Shown: in pieces, positions 61,213 to 64,000 of the stretch | Layout: each line of letters opens with the position of its first letter | Numbering within the stretch: the first letter of the stretch is position 1 | NCBI RefSeq assembly: GCF_900106595.1 | Contig: NZ_FNNC01000005.1 | Coordinates: forward strand, 124,001-188,000 | Direction: 5' to 3' | Length of the DNA stretch: 64,000 nt | From: Marinococcus luteus | Lineage (GTDB): Bacteria; Bacillota; Bacilli; Bacillales; Marinococcaceae | Translations under genes and position numbers: made by a program | Notes under the pieces: generated by a model | Seen by the model: the letters and a program-made list of their open reading frames with translations, nothing else | Database searches by the model: none | What the model was told of the DNA's origin: nothing

Positions 61213-62572
61213 CGATGACTATGATATCGGCACGTTTTTTCGTTATCTGCTTGTAGAGCAGGGCCATCATATTGATCTTGCCCATGACGGGAAGGAATAT
61301 GAACGCCTTCGCGGCCAGAACCATTTGTACGAACTGGCATTTATAGACTTAAAGCTGCCAGATACAAATGGATTGAAGCTGCTCGCAGACTTGAAGCAGG
61401 CACAGCCCTCCTGCCGCTGTATTGTTATGACAGGATACAGCACGATCGATACCGCTGTGGAAGCAGTTAAGCTTGGGGCGGAGGACTATATTGAAAAACC
61501 ATTTGAAGATATCAGCATTATTGAAGAGAAAATACAGCAGCCGCGGCTGGACCAGGAGGCTTTAAACAACATTGAACAGACGGCTGCAAGAAGCGGCCTG
61601 ATAACCGGTGAAAGCAAAGTAATGAAAGAAGTCGTCCGGCTGGCTGCTCGTTTTGCGCCTAAACCATTAACGGTCTTAATCGACGGAGAGACCGGTACTG
61701 GAAAAGAGGTAGCCGCCCGATTCATTCATGAGCTTGCCGGGCCGGAGAAGCGTTCATTTCTTGGAGTGAACTGTGGAGCTCTGCCGGAGCAGATGCTTGA
61801 AAGTGAGTTGTTTGGCCATGAAGCAGGGGCGTTTACCGGGGCGGGCAAAATACGGAAGGGATATTTTGAATTGGCCTCGGAAGGGACGCTCTTACTCGAT
61901 GAAATTGGAGAAGCGTCGCTTTCAACCCAGGTGAAGCTGCTGCGGGTACTCGAAACGAAAGAGTTTTACCGGGTGGGGGGTGAACGCCCGATTAAAACAA
62001 AAGCCCGTATCATCGCTGCCACAAACCAGGATCTGCACCTTGCGGCAGAAGCAGGGAATTTTCGTGAGGATCTGCTGTACCGGCTTGAGGTCGTCCGGCT
62101 GACTATTCCGCCTCTGCGGGAACGAAAGGAAGATATCCCCGCGATGGTCCAGTCGATTCTTCGCAAAGAAGTTCCGGAAAACACAGCGCTCAGTCCGGAA
62201 GCTTTGGATGCGTTACAGGCTCACCACTGGCCGGGCAATATCCGGGAGCTTACAAACGTGCTGGTCCGGGCCGCCGCAGAATCAGACGGAAGGATTGAAC
62301 GCCGCCATTTAAACATGAGACTCTCAAGCCGGAAGACTGCGGCCAGTAACCGAATTGTATCCGGGGATTGGCTTAGAGAAAAAAAGCAGGAACTCGAAGA
62401 GACAAAATATTTATCGCTTGAAAGCACCGTTGAAGCTATACGGACTGAAGAAAAGAAAAGCATTCAGGACATTATCGACCATGCTTTAATGCTCACCCGT
62501 GGAAACCGCCGGGAGGCAGCAGAAATGCTCGGAGTGAATACGAGAAAGCTGCGCTACTGGCTGAATGAATAA
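61193..62572 (+). CDS. NtrC-type Sigma54-dependent response regulator
   Basis: A 459-residue activator: receiver domain with phospho-acceptor Asp52 (FIDLKLPD) and the VIDDD acidic pocket, AAA+ domain with Walker A GETGTGKE, the Sigma54-contact loop GAFTGA, Walker B LLLDEIG and the Arg finger region FREDLLYRL, then a Fis-type HTH (RREAAEMLGVNTRKLRYWL). The ATG at 61193 follows GGAGGAGG. It would activate RNA polymerase with SigL; the promoter at 63721 is its likely target. Confidence 0.94.
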   Translation: MKILVIDDDYDIGTFFRYLLVEQGHHIDLAHDGKEYERLRGQNHLYELAFIDLKLPDTNGLKLLADLKQAQPSCRCIVMTGYSTIDTAVEAVKLGAEDYIEKPFEDISIIEEKIQQPRLDQEALNNIEQTAARSGLITGESKVMKEVVRLAARFAPKPLTVLIDGETGTGKEVAARFIHELAGPEKRSFLGVNCGALPEQMLESELFGHEAGAFTGAGKIRKGYFELASEGTLLLDEIGEASLSTQVKLLRVLETKEFYRVGGERPIKTKARIIAATNQDLHLAAEAGNFREDLLYRLEVVRLTIPPLRERKEDIPAMVQSILRKEVPENTALSPEALDALQAHHWPGNIRELTNVLVRAAAESDGRIERRHLNMRLSSRKTAASNRIVSGDWLREKKQELEETKYLSLESTVEAIRTEEKKSIQDIIDHALMLTRGNRREAAEMLGVNTRKLRYWLNE

Positions 62573-62590
62573 ATTCCGGCAGAAAAACCA

Positions 62591-62633
62591 GCAAAACCCG
62601 GCGGGAAGAGGCGCCCGTCCGGGTTTTGCTTTG
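62591..62633 (+). terminator. Bidirectional terminator between the regulator and adhP
   Basis: GCAAAACCCGG and CCGGGTTTTGC form the stem. Confidence 0.82.
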
Positions 62634-62661
62634 TGTAAGCGTTTCGTAAGTTTACGGGAAT

Positions 62662-63678
62662 CTAGTCCTGGATTTTGAGGACAATCCTGCCGTTGATATC
62701 GCCTTTTTCCATCGAGTCAAACACGTCGTTAATATCCTCCAATTCCTTCGTTTCAATAATCGGGCGAATCTTGCGGTTAGCCGCAAGCTCGAGACACTCC
62801 TGCAGGTCTTTGCGTGTGCCGACAATGGAACCTTTTACGTTTACCGCGTTTAAAACCGTATCAAAAATTGGAATAGGAAGGTCGCCGACTGGAAGTCCGA
62901 CAATGACTAAATTTCCTCCCCGTTTAACTGTGGAATAGGCCTGTTCAAACGCTTTTGGGCTGACGGCTACGCTGATGGCTGCTTCTACGCCGTTTAATTT
63001 CTCCATCAGAACCTTGCCGGGGTCCTCATTCATACTATTGATCGTCATGTCTGCTCCCATTTCCTTTGCGAGTTCCAGTTTGTCGTCCCTTATGTCGACA
63101 GCTACAACGTTTAAGGCCATAGCTTTTGCATACTGGACGGCAACGTGCCCGAGTCCGCCGATACCGAAAATAGCGACCCAGTCCCCCGGTTTGGCTTCAG
63201 ATACTTTGAGCGCTTTGTAAGTTGTCACCCCGGCGCAGAAAAGTGGAGCCACTGTGTCAAAGTCCAGGCTGTCCGGAATTTTTGTCACATAGTGGGCAGG
63301 AGCTTTACAGTATTCCGCGTAGGCTCCGTCCACGGAATAACCGGCATTCAACTGCTGTTGGCAGAGCGTTTCTCTTCCAGAAAGACAGAATTCGCATTCA
63401 CCGCAGGCAGAGTAAAGCCACGGAATACCGACGCGGTCGCCGATTTTGATGGATTTGACGCCGTCTGCAACCTTTTCTACTGTACCTACGCCCTCGTGTC
63501 CCGGAACGAGAGGAAGCTTAGGTTTAACCGGCCAGTCACCGTGGGCCGCATGCAAATCGGTATGGCAGACCCCGCATGAATGAATTTTGACAAGCACTTC
63601 CCCGTAATCAAGTTCGGGCACCGGAATATCTTTAATCTCCAGTTTTTGATGAAATTCATTAACTACTGCTGCTTTCAT
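62662..63678 (-). CDS. adhP: Zinc alcohol dehydrogenase AdhP
   Basis: A 338-residue medium-chain dehydrogenase. Zinc ligands in [16 protein letters not shown] and PGHEGVG; structural zinc in [18 protein letters not shown]; nucleotide site [17 protein letters not shown]. It is close to the ethanol-active AdhP/AdhT enzymes of bacilli and E. coli. AAGGAGGG lies 8 bases before the ATG. Its promoter is of the Sigma54 type, so the NtrC-type regulator across the terminator is the likely activator. Confidence 0.93.
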   Translation of the reverse strand: MKAAVVNEFHQKLEIKDIPVPELDYGEVLVKIHSCGVCHTDLHAAHGDWPVKPKLPLVPGHEGVGTVEKVADGVKSIKIGDRVGIPWLYSACGECEFCLSGRETLCQQQLNAGYSVDGAYAEYCKAPAHYVTKIPDSLDFDTVAPLFCAGVTTYKALKVSEAKPGDWVAIFGIGGLGHVAVQYAKAMALNVVAVDIRDDKLELAKEMGADMTINSMNEDPGKVLMEKLNGVEAAISVAVSPKAFEQAYSTVKRGGNLVIVGLPVGDLPIPIFDTVLNAVNVKGSIVGTRKDLQECLELAANRKIRPIIETKELEDINDVFDSMEKGDINGRIVLKIQD

Positions 63679-63720
63679 GAGTGAACCCTCCTTATAATTT
63701 TGCAGGATGCACTCTATGTA

Positions 63721-63739
63721 TATGCAAGGAGCGTGCCAA
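63721..63739 (-). promoter_or_regulatory. Sigma54 (-24/-12) promoter of adhP
   Basis: On the minus strand TTGGCACGCTCCTTGCATA fits the consensus TGGCACG-N4-TTGCW perfectly, with GG at -24 and GC at -12. The start would be near 63712, some 33 bases before the ATG. An imperfect dyad (GCCGAAATTCCGGC, 63802-63815) about 90 bases upstream could be part of an activator site. Confidence 0.85.
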
Positions 63740-63849
63740 TATTGTAAATGCAGTAAAAAGCTGGTAAAAGCAGGCAGGTTATAAATAGTTAATGAAGCGA
63801 GCCGAAATTCCGGCCCAATGCGACAAAAAACGGCTCTAAAAACAAAAAA

Positions 63850-63882
63850 ACAGCTCTGCTGTTTAAGCAGAACTGTTTGGGG
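63850..63882 (-). terminator. Terminator of the gene at the right edge
   Basis: ACAGCTCTGCT and AGCAGAACTGT form the stem; TTTTTTTG follows on the minus strand. Confidence 0.82.
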
Positions 63883-63887
63883 GGTTG

Positions 63888-64000
63888 TTATTCAGCTTCA
63901 GGAAGGCCAGCCATGACGAGTTGTGTTTCGCCGTCTTCGTTTTCCTGCGTGTCGAGCGTAACGTCCTGCATTAAGTCTGTAACGCGGTTGTCCACTGCTA
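63888..64000 (-). CDS. Unknown protein, C-terminal end only
   Basis: The last 37 or so codons of a minus-strand gene that begins outside the window: an acidic end with [14 protein letters not shown] and [13 protein letters not shown]. Too short to identify. It is followed by its own terminator. Confidence 0.65.
   Translation of the reverse strand, partial: AVDNRVTDLMQDVTLDTQENEDGETQLVMAGLPEAE

Noticed and set aside
1-64000. CRISPR arrays, tRNA/rRNA genes, insertion sequences and prophage genes
   Set aside because: No direct-repeat arrays, cloverleaf or rRNA signatures, transposase motifs or phage structural genes were found on reading both strands.

Overview
The window looks like an origin-proximal chromosomal segment of a Bacillaceae bacterium, probably haloalkaliphilic. 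The walK-walH-walI-walJ-htrC-rlmH order at its left end is the order found next to oriC in Bacillus. Many proteins are notably acidic. A DnaA-box cluster (4820-5114) and three parS-like sites (19094, 36104, 54530) agree with a position near the origin. I saw no rRNA, tRNA, CRISPR array, IS element or prophage.

Layout. 1-5616: end of the Wal cell-wall regulon operon, an HtrA-type protease, a CxxH/CxxC small protein and rlmH. 5673-9449: ung, an aldo/keto reductase, a glutathione peroxidase and an AbrB-type membrane protein. 9450-13095: a nitrogen-linked operon made of an ammonium channel, a GlnD/DUF294-like nucleotidyltransferase, a DEDDh-type exonuclease and a C-terminally short GlnR-like repressor, behind two GlnR/TnrA-type boxes. 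13159-19287: a small protein under a SigmaB-like promoter, pncB, ywdI/ywdK homologues, popT (DUF368) and a Fur-boxed ferredoxin-NADP reductase. 19466-21649: clpE with a CtsR operator. 22047-29999: an MFS protein, an aminotransferase, bdhA with a cre site, an AraC regulator with two VOC proteins, and a macro-domain protein. 30137-43182: copper ATPase CopB, rpiA, a sulfotransferase, a formaldehyde-dehydrogenase-like ADH, a UbiA prenyltransferase, chrA-padR with a large palindromic operator, class D sortase with a neighbouring sorting-signal protein, and a TetR/SMR efflux set. 43366-58200: signalling and transport genes mixed with decaying genes (PAS/MCP remnant, EAL remnant, ZIP pseudogene, frameshifted acetyltransferase at 36.1-36.7 kb, a Ca2+/cation exchanger with a doubtful start). 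58375-63678: ErcA-like iron ADH, cytosolic histidine kinase and NtrC-type regulator, next to a zinc alcohol dehydrogenase that has a near-consensus Sigma54 promoter.

The two most interesting systems are (i) the Amt-nucleotidyltransferase-exonuclease-short GlnR operon, which has no PII gene and may be a different way of tuning ammonium uptake, and (ii) the ErcA/HK/NtrC/Sigma54-adhP alcohol-sensing module, since two-component control of Sigma54 promoters is uncommon in Bacilli. Functions are inferred by reading the sequence; no database search was run.
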